Assembly (NCBI RefSeq): GCF_041596335.1
Contig: NZ_JBFHIT010000006.1
Location: forward strand, 62,001-126,000
Direction of reading: 5' to 3'
DNA: 64,000 bases
From: Mangrovibacterium sp041596335
Lineage (GTDB): Bacteria > Bacteroidota > Bacteroidia > Bacteroidales > Prolixibacteraceae
A program made the position numbers and the translations under genes. The notes beneath the pieces were generated by a model. It saw nothing but the letters and a program-made list of their open reading frames with translations, did not search any database and was not told where the DNA came from. Shown one piece after another: positions 1-7,936 of this stretch (position 1 is its first letter; every line of letters begins with the position of its first letter).

Positions 1-2
1 AT

Positions 3-404
3 ATTGTCGCGGTGCAGGTAGAAGAGCTGAACTTGCTGTTGGAGAAGAACGTGATTCCGGTTTTGGCACCTTTATCACACGACAAGCAAGGCAGCATGCT
101 GAATGTGAATGCCGATACCATTGCCGCTGAGGCAGCCGTTGCTTTTGCAAAGTATTTCGATGTGGAGCTGGTGTTCTGCTTCGAGAAACCGGGAGTGCTG
201 GAGGATTCGGAAGACGATCATTCGGTGATCGGTTCGTTGAATCATGCCCAGTTTAAAGCTTTGCAGGAAAGCGGCGCTATTCATGCCGGAATGATCCCCA
301 AGCTGGATAACAGCTTCGATGCCATTAAACGAGGGGTCTCCAAAATCCGAATCACGAATATCCCCGGTTTGCAAACCGGTGGTACATCTTTATTGCCTGA
401 GTAA
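3..404 (+). CDS. argB: Acetylglutamate kinase, C-terminal part (cut by window edge)
   Basis: Phosphorylates N-acetyl-L-glutamate, the second step of the acetylated arginine pathway, in the cytoplasm. The frame is open from the first bases (codons from position 3), so the 5' end lies outside the window; the first in-frame start-like codon (GTG at 12) is internal. About 134 residues remain, roughly the last half of a normal kinase of 255-300 residues. Family signatures seen: LNVNADTIAAEAAVAF (substrate/ATP region), a GGMIPK-like IHAGMIPKLD segment and the Gly-rich end TGGTSLLP. A strong hairpin follows the stop. Other arginine genes lie at 14.4 kb and 19.3 kb on the same strand but are not contiguous with this one. 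High confidence in family; no sign of decay in the visible part. Confidence 0.93.
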   Translation: MVAVQVEELNLLLEKNVIPVLAPLSHDKQGSMLNVNADTIAAEAAVAFAKYFDVELVFCFEKPGVLEDSEDDHSVIGSLNHAQFKALQESGAIHAGMIPKLDNSFDAIKRGVSKIRITNIPGLQTGGTSLLPE

Positions 405-427
405 ATATTGATTTTAGATACAATCAG

Positions 428-472
428 AAGAAGCTCCGTCCTTAACGTTAAGGACGGAGCTTCTTTCTTTTT
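428..472 (+). terminator. Strong palindromic terminator after argB
   Basis: A perfect 38-base palindrome (428-465, centred on AACGTT, core AGCTCCGTCCTT and its complement) starts 23 bases after the argB stop and runs into a T-rich stretch. Its length, GC content and position support intrinsic termination. Confidence 0.85.
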
Positions 473-580
473 AAATAGTCAAGATTGGGATTTGTTCGTG
501 CTTTAACCACGATCCAAACGAACCGCGAGCCGGATATTGCCGTAAATATCAATGATAACCTTAAAAGGAAATGATTAGAT

Positions 581-1285
581 ATGGTTGCAGTTTTAAACTT
601 GATGGTTTTTTGGGGAATTTTCTTTCTGTTGCCGGAGTTGTTCGTTCAGGGAGATCAGTATGAGTTGAAGCGAAAACAGATGGTAAAGCAACAGATTGAA
701 GCTCGGGGAGTAAGTGATCAGTTGGTTTTGGACGCGATGCGGAGCGTGCCTCGACATCTGTTTGTCGCTGCTGGATATGAGGATTTTGCCTACCTGGATC
801 GACCCTTGCCCATTGGGTACGGACAAACCATTTCGCAACCTTATATTGTGGCTTATATGACTGAACTGATCCGGCCTGAACCTTCGTTTAAAGTGCTCGA
901 AATTGGAACCGGCTCAGGGTATCAGGCAGCGGTGCTGGCCGGAATTGTCGATAAAGTTTATACCATTGAGCTTGTTGATGCACTGGCTAAACAAGCCACC
1001 GGACTGCTAGAAAAGTTGAATTATAACAACGTTCAGGTAAAAAGCGGTGACGGGTATGTCGGCTGGATTGAGCATGCGCCTTACGATGCGATTATCGTTA
1101 CCGCTGCAGCCGATTCGGTTCCACCGCCTTTGCTGGAACAGCTGAAAATTGGCGGGCGAATGGTTATTCCGGTGAAAGGCGGGCACGATTACCAATATTT
1201 ACAGCTACTAGAAAAAAAAGAAAACCGTGTTGTGTCCCGAAATGTGATTCCGGTGCGTTTCGTCCCTTTTATCCATAAAGATTAA
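581..1285 (+). CDS. pcm: Protein-L-isoaspartate O-methyltransferase with N-terminal hydrophobic segment
   Basis: Methylates abnormal isoaspartyl residues in damaged proteins using S-adenosylmethionine, starting their repair. The SAM motif I VLEIGTGSGYQ is at residues 105-115, the active-site loop GQTISQP at 81-87, and the usual Pcm order PRHLF...YGQTISQPY...GDGY...PPPLLEQLKIGGRMV is complete. The total of 234 residues exceeds the usual 205-215 because of an N-terminal stretch, residues 1-23, that is strongly hydrophobic and looks like a signal peptide or membrane anchor. The ATG at 581 is the only start that includes it; starting at the internal Met near residue 34 would give a normal cytosolic protein. 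It stands alone between the argB terminator and a convergent gene. Family assignment is secure; export is inference. Confidence 0.93.
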   Translation: MVAVLNLMVFWGIFFLLPELFVQGDQYELKRKQMVKQQIEARGVSDQLVLDAMRSVPRHLFVAAGYEDFAYLDRPLPIGYGQTISQPYIVAYMTELIRPEPSFKVLEIGTGSGYQAAVLAGIVDKVYTIELVDALAKQATGLLEKLNYNNVQVKSGDGYVGWIEHAPYDAIIVTAAADSVPPPLLEQLKIGGRMVIPVKGGHDYQYLQLLEKKENRVVSRNVIPVRFVPFIHKD

Positions 1286-1305
1286 TGGCGGGTTTTTGAA
1301 CGAGG

Positions 1306-1851
1306 CTATCTTATTTCTGATCCGGAAATGTTGTCAACGGAAAGCTGATATAATCGTAATTCGTTCGGGTCGTTAGAAATATGTACGCTTGTCTTCCAAG
1401 TCATCCCCAGTTTTTCGAGAAGTCGTTGGGAGGAGATGTTTTCGTGAGTAGTTATGGCATATAATTCCGTAAACAGAAAGTCCTCGAAGGCTGCCTGTTT
1501 GATTCGGCTGGCGGCTTCAAAGGCATAACCCATCCGTTCGTATTGTTCCAGAAGAGCATAGCCAATGTCGATACCTTCCAGACCTTCGCGGTCGTACAGT
1601 CCGCAGCTTCCCATTTTAGCTCCGTCGGTTTTTCGGATGATGGTGTAGTTGCTGAACCCCAGCCGTTCCAATTGGGGCAGCATTTTCTGCCGAATATAAA
1701 TTAGGGCATCCTTTTCGGTTTGAAGACCTCTCGAACCGATATTGGAGAGCCATTTTTCCGAGGTCATTAGCTCGAAAATAAACCCGGCATCCTCTTTGGT
1801 GGTTGGCCGGATTAGTAAGCGCTTCGTTTCGAAAAATTTGTGCCTTTTCAT
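1306..1851 (-). CDS. GNAT N-acetyltransferase, RimJ/RimL-like
   Basis: A 181-residue acetyltransferase of the Acetyltransf_3 type. The N-terminal beta strand reads FETKRLLIRPTTKEDA, the classical start of RimJ/RimL-type enzymes, and IDIGYALLEQYERMGYAFEA contains the acetyl-CoA-binding segment, followed by ITTHENISSQRLLEKLGM, the typical C-terminal helix. The substrate cannot be told: the family acetylates ribosomal protein N-termini, antibiotics and small amines. Its start lies 8 bases after the stop of the upstream reductase-like gene, so both are probably cotranscribed. It ends 20 bases from the convergent pcm gene with no obvious terminator between. Confidence 0.88.
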   Translation of the reverse strand: MKRHKFFETKRLLIRPTTKEDAGFIFELMTSEKWLSNIGSRGLQTEKDALIYIRQKMLPQLERLGFSNYTIIRKTDGAKMGSCGLYDREGLEGIDIGYALLEQYERMGYAFEAASRIKQAAFEDFLFTELYAITTHENISSQRLLEKLGMTWKTSVHISNDPNELRLYQLSVDNISGSEIR

Positions 1852-1859
1852 GCTCTGTT

Positions 1860-2417
1860 TCAGCCTCTTTTGTAGTAGAGCACCAGGGTGCCACTTTCGC
1901 GAAACAGTCGTGCGTCGGTAATTTGCAGGTTCAGCTCCTTATTGATGCCTTCAAAAATAGTTTTGCCGCTACCTAATATTACGGGGTCGATCATAATCTC
2001 ATATTCATCGATCAAATCGGCTTCTGCCAATTGCTTCAAAAGGCTGCCACTCCCCATTAGGGTGATATTTTCACCTTCCGTTTCCTTAATTTTTTTGATT
2101 TGGCTAACAATATCATCGCTAAGAATCGAAGTATTGTTCCACTCGGTTTGTTTGAGCGTATTGCTGCAAACCAGCTTCTCTGTTTGGTTCAATCGCAAAG
2201 CGACTGCCGGGAACAACTCGTAGGCCATTGGGCCCACCCAGAAGTTGCGAATCAGCTCGTAAGTACGACGGCCAAAAAGCAGCGTTTTTCCTTCCTGTAA
2301 TTTGGTTTGGGCAAATTCAATTTCTTCGGAACCGTTGCTGTGCCAGTCGATATTGCCGTCGGCTCCCTGGTAATAGCCATTGAGGCTGGTAAATATGAAA
2401 GCGGTTATTTTACGCAT
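1860..2417 (-). CDS. Dihydrofolate reductase family protein (RibD C-terminal fold)
   Basis: A 185-residue protein of the RibD_C/DHFR-like superfamily, a cytoplasmic NADPH-dependent reductase fold. Seen: MRKITAFIFTSLNGYYQGADGNIDW (start strand and substrate loop), TLLFGRRTYEL (the conserved GRRTYE helix), ITLMGSGSLLKQLAEADLIDEYEI and VILGSGKTIFEG, all characteristic of the YyaP/YwjB-type subgroup. These proteins are common single-domain homologues whose physiological substrate is mostly unknown; a true folA or ribD function is not indicated. It is the first gene of a two-gene unit with the downstream acetyltransferase. Confidence 0.88.
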   Translation of the reverse strand: MRKITAFIFTSLNGYYQGADGNIDWHSNGSEEIEFAQTKLQEGKTLLFGRRTYELIRNFWVGPMAYELFPAVALRLNQTEKLVCSNTLKQTEWNNTSILSDDIVSQIKKIKETEGENITLMGSGSLLKQLAEADLIDEYEIMIDPVILGSGKTIFEGINKELNLQITDARLFRESGTLVLYYKRG

Positions 2418-2757
2418 GAATTTCTATTTTCAACTTTTAGCGGCAGCAAAGATAGAGAACTTTTACTGTTTTTTCCCGTGTCGCGACTCTCAGCCGAGCT
2501 TCAGACAACCCAGTTCATTTATTATTCTGTGAGGTATTTTCGGATGGATGTCTTTTCGTGGGGGATTTTGAACAACCCAAACAGGCAGCATGGTTGTCAA
2601 GTCGTTTTTCGTTGTTCAAAACCAATAGTCGGCCTCGGTGCGGTTATTCGGGTTTTCTACGAGATCGGCTTGTAGTCGATTTGAACCGGAATGATTTGTA
2701 CTTTGGAATATTTATTTTCCAGAGTGCAAATCATGCCGGAACAAATTCACCCAAGTG
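2418..2757. other. Intergenic region, 340 bases
   Basis: Lies upstream of the RibD-like gene and downstream of the GNAT-nitrilase gene, both on the minus strand. Open frames on the + strand here (for example 2307-2675) overlap the real gene, lack family features and look like chance. The only clear structure is the hairpin at 2691-2734, listed separately. Confidence 0.7.
2691..2734 (-). terminator. Long imperfect hairpin downstream of the GNAT-nitrilase gene
   Basis: Arms 2691-2708 and 2717-2734 pair over 18 bases with only two wobble positions around an AT-rich 8-base loop. It begins 23 bases beyond the stop of the gene at 2758 and is likely its terminator or a 3' stabilising structure. There is no clean U-run, so the termination role is moderately supported. 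Confidence 0.55.
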
Positions 2758-4278
2758 TTATTTGGTTTTTATTTCGTAGAGGTCGGTTCTTCGGTCTCTT
2801 AGAGTTCGCACGCTTCCCAGTTGGTTTAGTTCGCGAAGCATATCGATATCCACATCGGCGATCAGAATCATCTCGGTGTTAGGTGTTGATTCAGCTTTGA
2901 TTCCGTTTGCAGGGAACGAGAAATCGCAAGGGGTAAACACCATGGATTGGCCGTACTGAATGTCCATATTGTGTACTTTGGGCAGGTTGCCCACCGACCC
3001 GGTAATGGCTACATAGCATTCGTTTTCGATGGCTCTTGCCTGTGCGCAATGTCGTACTCTGGAGTAACCGTTCTGCGTATCAGTCAGGTAGGGCACAAAT
3101 AAAATGTCCATGCCATCGAGTGCGAGCAGGCGACTAAGTTCCGGGAATTCAACATCATAGCAGATTAATATACCGATTTTACCACAGTCAGTGTCGAATG
3201 TTTTCAGTGTTGAGCCGCCTTGCAGTCCCCATACTTTGGCCTCATCCGGAGTCACGTGCAGTTTTTCGAAGCGTTCAACCCCGCCATCGCGTTTACACAG
3301 ATATCCCACATTGTAAAGTTTGCCATCGACGAGTTCCGGCATACTTCCGGTGATGATGTTAATGTTATACGAGATCGCCAACTCGGCAAAACGCTGAACC
3401 AGTGGTTCGGTAAATGAGGCTAGCTCCCGAATCGCGTCAGCTTCACCCAAATGGTTGTTCTCAGCCATCAATGGAGCGTTGAAGAACTCCGGAAACAGAG
3501 CGAAGTCGGAGCGGTACCCCGAAACTGCATCGACAAAAAACTCGGCTTGCTGCATCAGTTCTTCAACATCTTTGTAGAGGCGCATTTGCCATTGAACCAA
3601 TCCGAGTCGGACTACTTTCTTGATTGTTGTCGCTTTGTTGCTTGGCTTTTCGTAGTAAATGTTGTCCCACTCAAGCAACACTGCATAATCGTTCGACTCT
3701 TCATCCCCAACCAAATAATTTTTAAGAATACGAGCCGGATGAAAATCATTCGACATCTGGAAGTCCAGAACCGGATCGTGAATCTCTTTGCGACGTACCT
3801 TATCGATGTATTGTTTCGGCGTCATTTCGCTCGAATACTTATGGAAGTTGGGGATCCTGCCGCCAAAAGCAATTCCTTTTAGATTTAAGCGTTCGCACAA
3901 TTCTTTTCGATAGTCGTACAGGCGACGCCCCAATCGTAGTCCCCGGAAACGTGGCTTGATGAAGATATCGATGCCATAGAGCATATCTCCGGCCTGGGTG
4001 TGGGTGTTGAAGGAGTGATTGTTCGTGATTTGACGATAGGTGTGTCCGTTTTCGAAATTATTGTAATCGACGATAATGGACAGGGCACAACCGGCAAAAT
4101 GACCATTCACTTTTATGGCTACCTGGCCTTCGGGAAACTTCCTGATTAAGGTCTCAACCTGCTCCATTTCCCAGTATGAGTTCTCTATTTTTGCATAGGC
4201 CTCAATCATTGCTTGTTTCAAATCTTCATAGTCGTCCAGACTAAGAAATACTAATTCAATATTTTCAATTTCTTCCAT
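2758..4278 (-). CDS. GNAT acetyltransferase - carbon-nitrogen hydrolase fusion
   Basis: A 506-residue two-domain protein. Residues 1-215 are a GNAT domain with the acetyl-CoA loop around RGLRLGRRLYDYRKEL (112-126). Residues 222-506 are a nitrilase-superfamily amidohydrolase with all three catalytic positions: Glu264 (FPEFFNAPL), Lys339 (EKLHVTPDE) and Cys373 (ILICYDVEFPEL). The fused architecture is known from many bacteria; it is usually labelled bifunctional GNAT/carbon-nitrogen hydrolase, and the substrate is not established. One reading is acetylation of an amine coupled to hydrolysis of an amide on the same metabolite, but this is inference. Monocistronic, with a 78-base gap to the next upstream gene and a hairpin at its 3' end. 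Confidence 0.92.
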   Translation of the reverse strand: MEEIENIELVFLSLDDYEDLKQAMIEAYAKIENSYWEMEQVETLIRKFPEGQVAIKVNGHFAGCALSIIVDYNNFENGHTYRQITNNHSFNTHTQAGDMLYGIDIFIKPRFRGLRLGRRLYDYRKELCERLNLKGIAFGGRIPNFHKYSSEMTPKQYIDKVRRKEIHDPVLDFQMSNDFHPARILKNYLVGDEESNDYAVLLEWDNIYYEKPSNKATTIKKVVRLGLVQWQMRLYKDVEELMQQAEFFVDAVSGYRSDFALFPEFFNAPLMAENNHLGEADAIRELASFTEPLVQRFAELAISYNINIITGSMPELVDGKLYNVGYLCKRDGGVERFEKLHVTPDEAKVWGLQGGSTLKTFDTDCGKIGILICYDVEFPELSRLLALDGMDILFVPYLTDTQNGYSRVRHCAQARAIENECYVAITGSVGNLPKVHNMDIQYGQSMVFTPCDFSFPANGIKAESTPNTEMILIADVDIDMLRELNQLGSVRTLRDRRTDLYEIKTK

Positions 4279-4356
4279 AATTTATACTTGTATTGTGCGT
4301 GAAAATCAGAGTGGTAATTCGGGGCCTAAATTAGCAGAATTTTCACTGTTGGTTCT

Positions 4357-5538
4357 TTAATAACCGGCTTTTTTGTCTTGTTTTATAATTTTATCGACCC
4401 ACGAGTAGCCGGTATTTTTGTTGACGAATTTCAAGAGATATATCCCATTTGGAAGACTTGCCAATTGGAGGTCTATTTCAGAGTTTTGCGGAACAAATAA
4501 TTGGGTTAACTCGCCTTTTGTGTTGAGTAGCTGGAGTTGATAGTCGCTCAGGTTTTGACCACTAACATGAAGCATTTGGCTGAAGGGATTAGGGTATATG
4601 AGAACCTCATTCTTCGGATTGTCTAGTGAATCGGCACTTGATGTGCTAAACGGAGTGCTTATGGTTAGCCGGTATAGATTTCGGCCAATATCAAAAAAAC
4701 TCCAATATTCGTCGGTTAGGTAAAGGGTTGAATTGTTGGCAAAGCAGATGGATTCTTTTTGGGTGCTGGAGCTCAGATCGTAGGTTTTGTAATCGCCAGA
4801 GAAAAAGTCATCTCCGGTGAAGTTATAGAAAACCCAAACCTGGTCGTGCGAAAGCAACGCCACTTGTTTGCCATTTGGGCTAATGTCGGCTGCTGTAATC
4901 CAGTAGCTGTAAATTGATGTTTCTTCGAGATCAGAACCACCACTGGCAAAACTGCCAATTTTCTCCGCCACATAGTCGCCCGGCTCATCGGGGATACGAT
5001 AGAGATTGGTTCGAACAGGTAAGCTACGGTTTTTCGAAAAAAGATACAGGTAGTGGTTGAACCAGATCATCGCTTCACAGTCGAAATCCAACTGGTCGTC
5101 AGCCGGCGGAAATTCGGTTTGATCGGGGTATTTGAAGGTTATTGTCTGCGCGTCGACGCTTTGTGTTTCAGTGTTAACCGGGCTGGGAATCTTGTAAATC
5201 CGCAGATTCTGACGCTTGTTTTCATTGTTCCCAATATCGCCGATATAGAAGTTTCCGCTGGCATCCTGAGTCAATTCCTCCCAGTCTTCATTAATGGCTC
5301 CGTTAACCAGAACTGATCGAACCAGATTGCCAAGCGTGTCGCATAAATACAGCATGTTTTGGCCACTGCTATCGTTGATAGTCCAGATTTCATTATTGCC
5401 GGTGAGTTCCACTCCGGATGTTTCGGCAACCACTTCCGGAAGGCGGCACAGGGTTTTCAATCCGGTTGAATAGCAGGAAACGCTAAGTCCAAACGCCTGG
5501 GTGCAGATCAAAATAAGAGTGCATAGTCGGGTTTGCAT
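4357..5538 (-). CDS. Secreted protein with T9SS type A sorting tail
   Basis: About 393 residues when started at the Met at 5538, which places a clean signal peptide (MQTRLCTLILICTQAFGLSV) at the N-terminus; an upstream in-frame ATG at 5577 would add 13 residues before it and is less likely. The middle part (WTINDSSGQ, YIGDIGNNENKRQ, DCEAMIW, LYLFSKNR) is beta-rich and resembles propeller-type repeat proteins of secreted origin. The last ~75 residues (IYPNPFSQMLHVSG ... LPNGIYLLKFVNKN) are a type IX secretion C-terminal domain, which directs proteins to the surface or medium in Bacteroidota. The ligand or activity is unknown. Signal peptide and sorting tail are directly visible; the propeller fold is inferred. 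Confidence 0.88.
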   Translation of the reverse strand: MQTRLCTLILICTQAFGLSVSCYSTGLKTLCRLPEVVAETSGVELTGNNEIWTINDSSGQNMLYLCDTLGNLVRSVLVNGAINEDWEELTQDASGNFYIGDIGNNENKRQNLRIYKIPSPVNTETQSVDAQTITFKYPDQTEFPPADDQLDFDCEAMIWFNHYLYLFSKNRSLPVRTNLYRIPDEPGDYVAEKIGSFASGGSDLEETSIYSYWITAADISPNGKQVALLSHDQVWVFYNFTGDDFFSGDYKTYDLSSSTQKESICFANNSTLYLTDEYWSFFDIGRNLYRLTISTPFSTSSADSLDNPKNEVLIYPNPFSQMLHVSGQNLSDYQLQLLNTKGELTQLFVPQNSEIDLQLASLPNGIYLLKFVNKNTGYSWVDKIIKQDKKAGY

Positions 5539-5649
5539 GAACGTTATTTTTTCAATTGATAACAAAAGGTATAACATCCAACGGAAAAATAGGTTACAGA
5601 AGTCGCACTTTTTTGAGAAGAGCTATTTTAGGACGCGACAGTAAATGCC

Positions 5650-5682
5650 AAAAAAAAGCCACCCGAATTCGGATGGCTTTTG
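5650..5682 (-). terminator. Intrinsic terminator of speA
   Basis: Hairpin with arms 5655-5667 and 5668-5680 (AAAGCCACCCGAA with one mismatch), centred on GAATTC, located 20 bases past the speA stop. Read on the minus strand it is followed by an unbroken T-run from the A-tract at 5650-5657. Confidence 0.8.
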
Positions 5683-5701
5683 CTCACTATGCAGGTAAGT
5701 T

Positions 5702-7594
5702 TTATTCCAAATACGTGTAACCGTATAGTCCGGAACGATAGTTCGAAAGAAATTCTTTTCCTTCTTCTGCCGTTATTTTTCCCGATTTTACAGATGTAGT
5801 CACCCAGGTTTCAACCATCCGCACCATCTTTTTCGGATTGTACTGAACGTAATCAAGTACTTCGGCTACTGTTTCTCCGTCAATGACCTGATCGATATGG
5901 TAGGTCTTGTCATCAACCGATACGTGAACAGCATTGGTGTCGCCAAATAAGTTGTGCAGGTCGCCCAATATTTCCTGGTAGGCTCCAACAAGGAATGCAC
6001 CAATATAATACGGCTCGCGGGCTTTTAACGAGTGAACCGGCAAGTTGGACGAAATATTCTGAGTTGAAATAAAGTTATCAATCTTACCGTCCGAGTCGCA
6101 AGTAATATCTTGCAGGGTTGCCGAACGATCCGGTTTTTCATCCAATCGGTGGATGGGCATTATCGGAAAAATCTGATCTATCGCCCAACTGTCCGGAAGT
6201 GACTGGAATAGGGAGAAGTTGCAGAAATATTTGTCCGACAATAATTTCGAAAGACTTCCAAGTTCTTCCGGATAATGGCGCATTTTGCTCACCATTTTAT
6301 TGATTTCGCGAGCAACTGACCAGAATAGACGCTCGATTTGCGCACGTGTTTTAAGATCCAGCAATCCAAGGCTGAAACGATCCAGCGCTTCCTCCCTGAT
6401 TTGTTGGGCATCGTGCCAGGCTTCGAGCATTCGTGGTTGATTCAGATTGTCCCACAGAGCGTACAGTTCTTTTACCAGTTCGTGATCATTCTCCTGAACT
6501 TCAACGTCATCGTCCCAACTGGGAAGAGATGCTGATTCAAGTACTTCGAAAATCAATACGGAATGGTGAGCTGTAAGTGAGCGACCTGATTCGGTAATAA
6601 TGTTCGGGTGCGGTATGCCGTTTTTATTACTGGCATCAACCACGGCCGAAATAGCGTCGTTTACGTATTCCTGAATACTGTAGTTTACGCTGCTTTCGCG
6701 GTTTGCCGAACGGGTTCCGTCATAATCAACACCCAATCCGCCGCCAATGTCAACAAATTCGACACTAAAGCCCAGTTTAGCCAGTTGAACGTAAAATTGG
6801 GAGGCTTCGCGCAATGCGATTTTGATTCGACGAATTTTGTTAACCTGGCTTCCAATATGGAAATGAACCAATTTTAAACAGTCCTTCAGATTGTGGCTTT
6901 CCAGGTAGTCCAGTGCTTCCAGAATTTCGCTGGAGGTCAGGCCAAATTTGCTCCCGTCTCCACCCGAACTTTCCCATTTGCCGCTTCCGCTACTGGCCAG
7001 CTTGATTCGAATACCGAGGTTTGGTTTTATTTTTAGTCGTTTGGCGATTTTAGCGATCAGTTTTAGCTCGTTCAGTTTTTCAACGACGATAAAAATTCGA
7101 CGTCCCATTTTTTGAGCCAAAAGAGCCAGTTCGACATAGTCTTCATCTTTGTATCCATTGCAAATAATCAGCGAGTCGCTATCGGTGTTGATGGCGATTA
7201 CAGCATGCAATTCAGGTTTCGACCCAGCTTCCAGACCAATATTGAATTTTTGGCCATGGCTAACGATTTCTTCAACCACCGGGCGCATTTGATTCACCTT
7301 GATGGGGTAGATCAGGTAACTGTTAGCCTGATAGTCGTACTCTTTGGCTGCAACTTTGAAACAGCTGGTCATCTTTTCAATCCGGCTGTCCAGAATATCG
7401 GGAAACCGAACTAATAGTGGCAGTGCAACATCTCGCACTTGCAATTCATCTACTAATTCTTTTAAATCAACTTGAGGGCCACCTTTTTGGGGTGTGACTA
7501 CCACATTCCCACGATCGTTTACAGAAAAATAGTTGATTCCCCAACCATTAATATTGTAGAGTTCTTCGGTATCCTCAATGCGCCATTTTCTCAT
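5702..7594 (-). CDS. speA: Biosynthetic arginine decarboxylase (PLP-dependent)
   Basis: Converts arginine to agmatine, the entry to polyamines through agmatine deiminase or agmatinase. At 630 residues it matches the SpeA family (fold type III, alanine racemase-like barrel). Seen: WGINYFSVN at the N-terminus, the PLP lysine in YPIKVNQM (Lys99), HFHIGSQ, the phosphate-binding GGGLGVDYDG, TESGRS and the C-terminal segment GAYQEILGDLHNLFGD. The catalytic Cys region and the SpeA-specific insert are present in overall length and order. The start at 7594 gives the family-typical MRKWRIEDTEELY. A Bacteroidota -7 element (TATCTTTG on the minus strand, 7641-7648) lies upstream. Arginine-pathway genes in the same window supply its substrate. 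Confidence 0.95.
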   Translation of the reverse strand: MRKWRIEDTEELYNINGWGINYFSVNDRGNVVVTPQKGGPQVDLKELVDELQVRDVALPLLVRFPDILDSRIEKMTSCFKVAAKEYDYQANSYLIYPIKVNQMRPVVEEIVSHGQKFNIGLEAGSKPELHAVIAINTDSDSLIICNGYKDEDYVELALLAQKMGRRIFIVVEKLNELKLIAKIAKRLKIKPNLGIRIKLASSGSGKWESSGGDGSKFGLTSSEILEALDYLESHNLKDCLKLVHFHIGSQVNKIRRIKIALREASQFYVQLAKLGFSVEFVDIGGGLGVDYDGTRSANRESSVNYSIQEYVNDAISAVVDASNKNGIPHPNIITESGRSLTAHHSVLIFEVLESASLPSWDDDVEVQENDHELVKELYALWDNLNQPRMLEAWHDAQQIREEALDRFSLGLLDLKTRAQIERLFWSVAREINKMVSKMRHYPEELGSLSKLLSDKYFCNFSLFQSLPDSWAIDQIFPIMPIHRLDEKPDRSATLQDITCDSDGKIDNFISTQNISSNLPVHSLKAREPYYIGAFLVGAYQEILGDLHNLFGDTNAVHVSVDDKTYHIDQVIDGETVAEVLDYVQYNPKKMVRMVETWVTTSVKSGKITAEEGKEFLSNYRSGLYGYTYLE

Positions 7595-7936
7595 TCTGTT
7601 CTTGTCAAAAATTTGTCAATAGGGTTATTTTAAAGCGTGCCAAAGATAAATTTTTTAGAGAGTTATCTTCGCATTCAACGGATTGAATTTAAGCAAAATC
7701 AATGATTCTGTTTATTTTTAACCTTAATTCCGAAAGAAACACGACCGAAATCCTTACGAATCGTCGGTATTCCTATTTTCAACCGATGATTTAATTGAAA
7801 AACCTTAGTATACAATCAGATGTTGAAAATTAACAATAATTTTAGGTCCTGGATGTAATGATAGGGCTTGTACGAATACCCATTCACAAAATCACCTGTT
7901 AGCGTTTATATCGAATTTAAATATAAATCTTTACCC
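7595..7936. other. Divergent intergenic region between speA and the M16 peptidase
   Basis: AT-rich, 342 bases if the peptidase starts at 7937. On the minus strand TATCTTTG at 7641-7648 fits the TAnnTTTG -7 element for speA, about 50 bases before its start; no -33 TTG is found at the usual spacing. On the + strand I see no convincing promoter for the peptidase. Confidence 0.5.

Noticed and set aside
3..404. Truncated argB as a pseudogene
   Set aside because: The truncation is the window edge; the visible part is intact.
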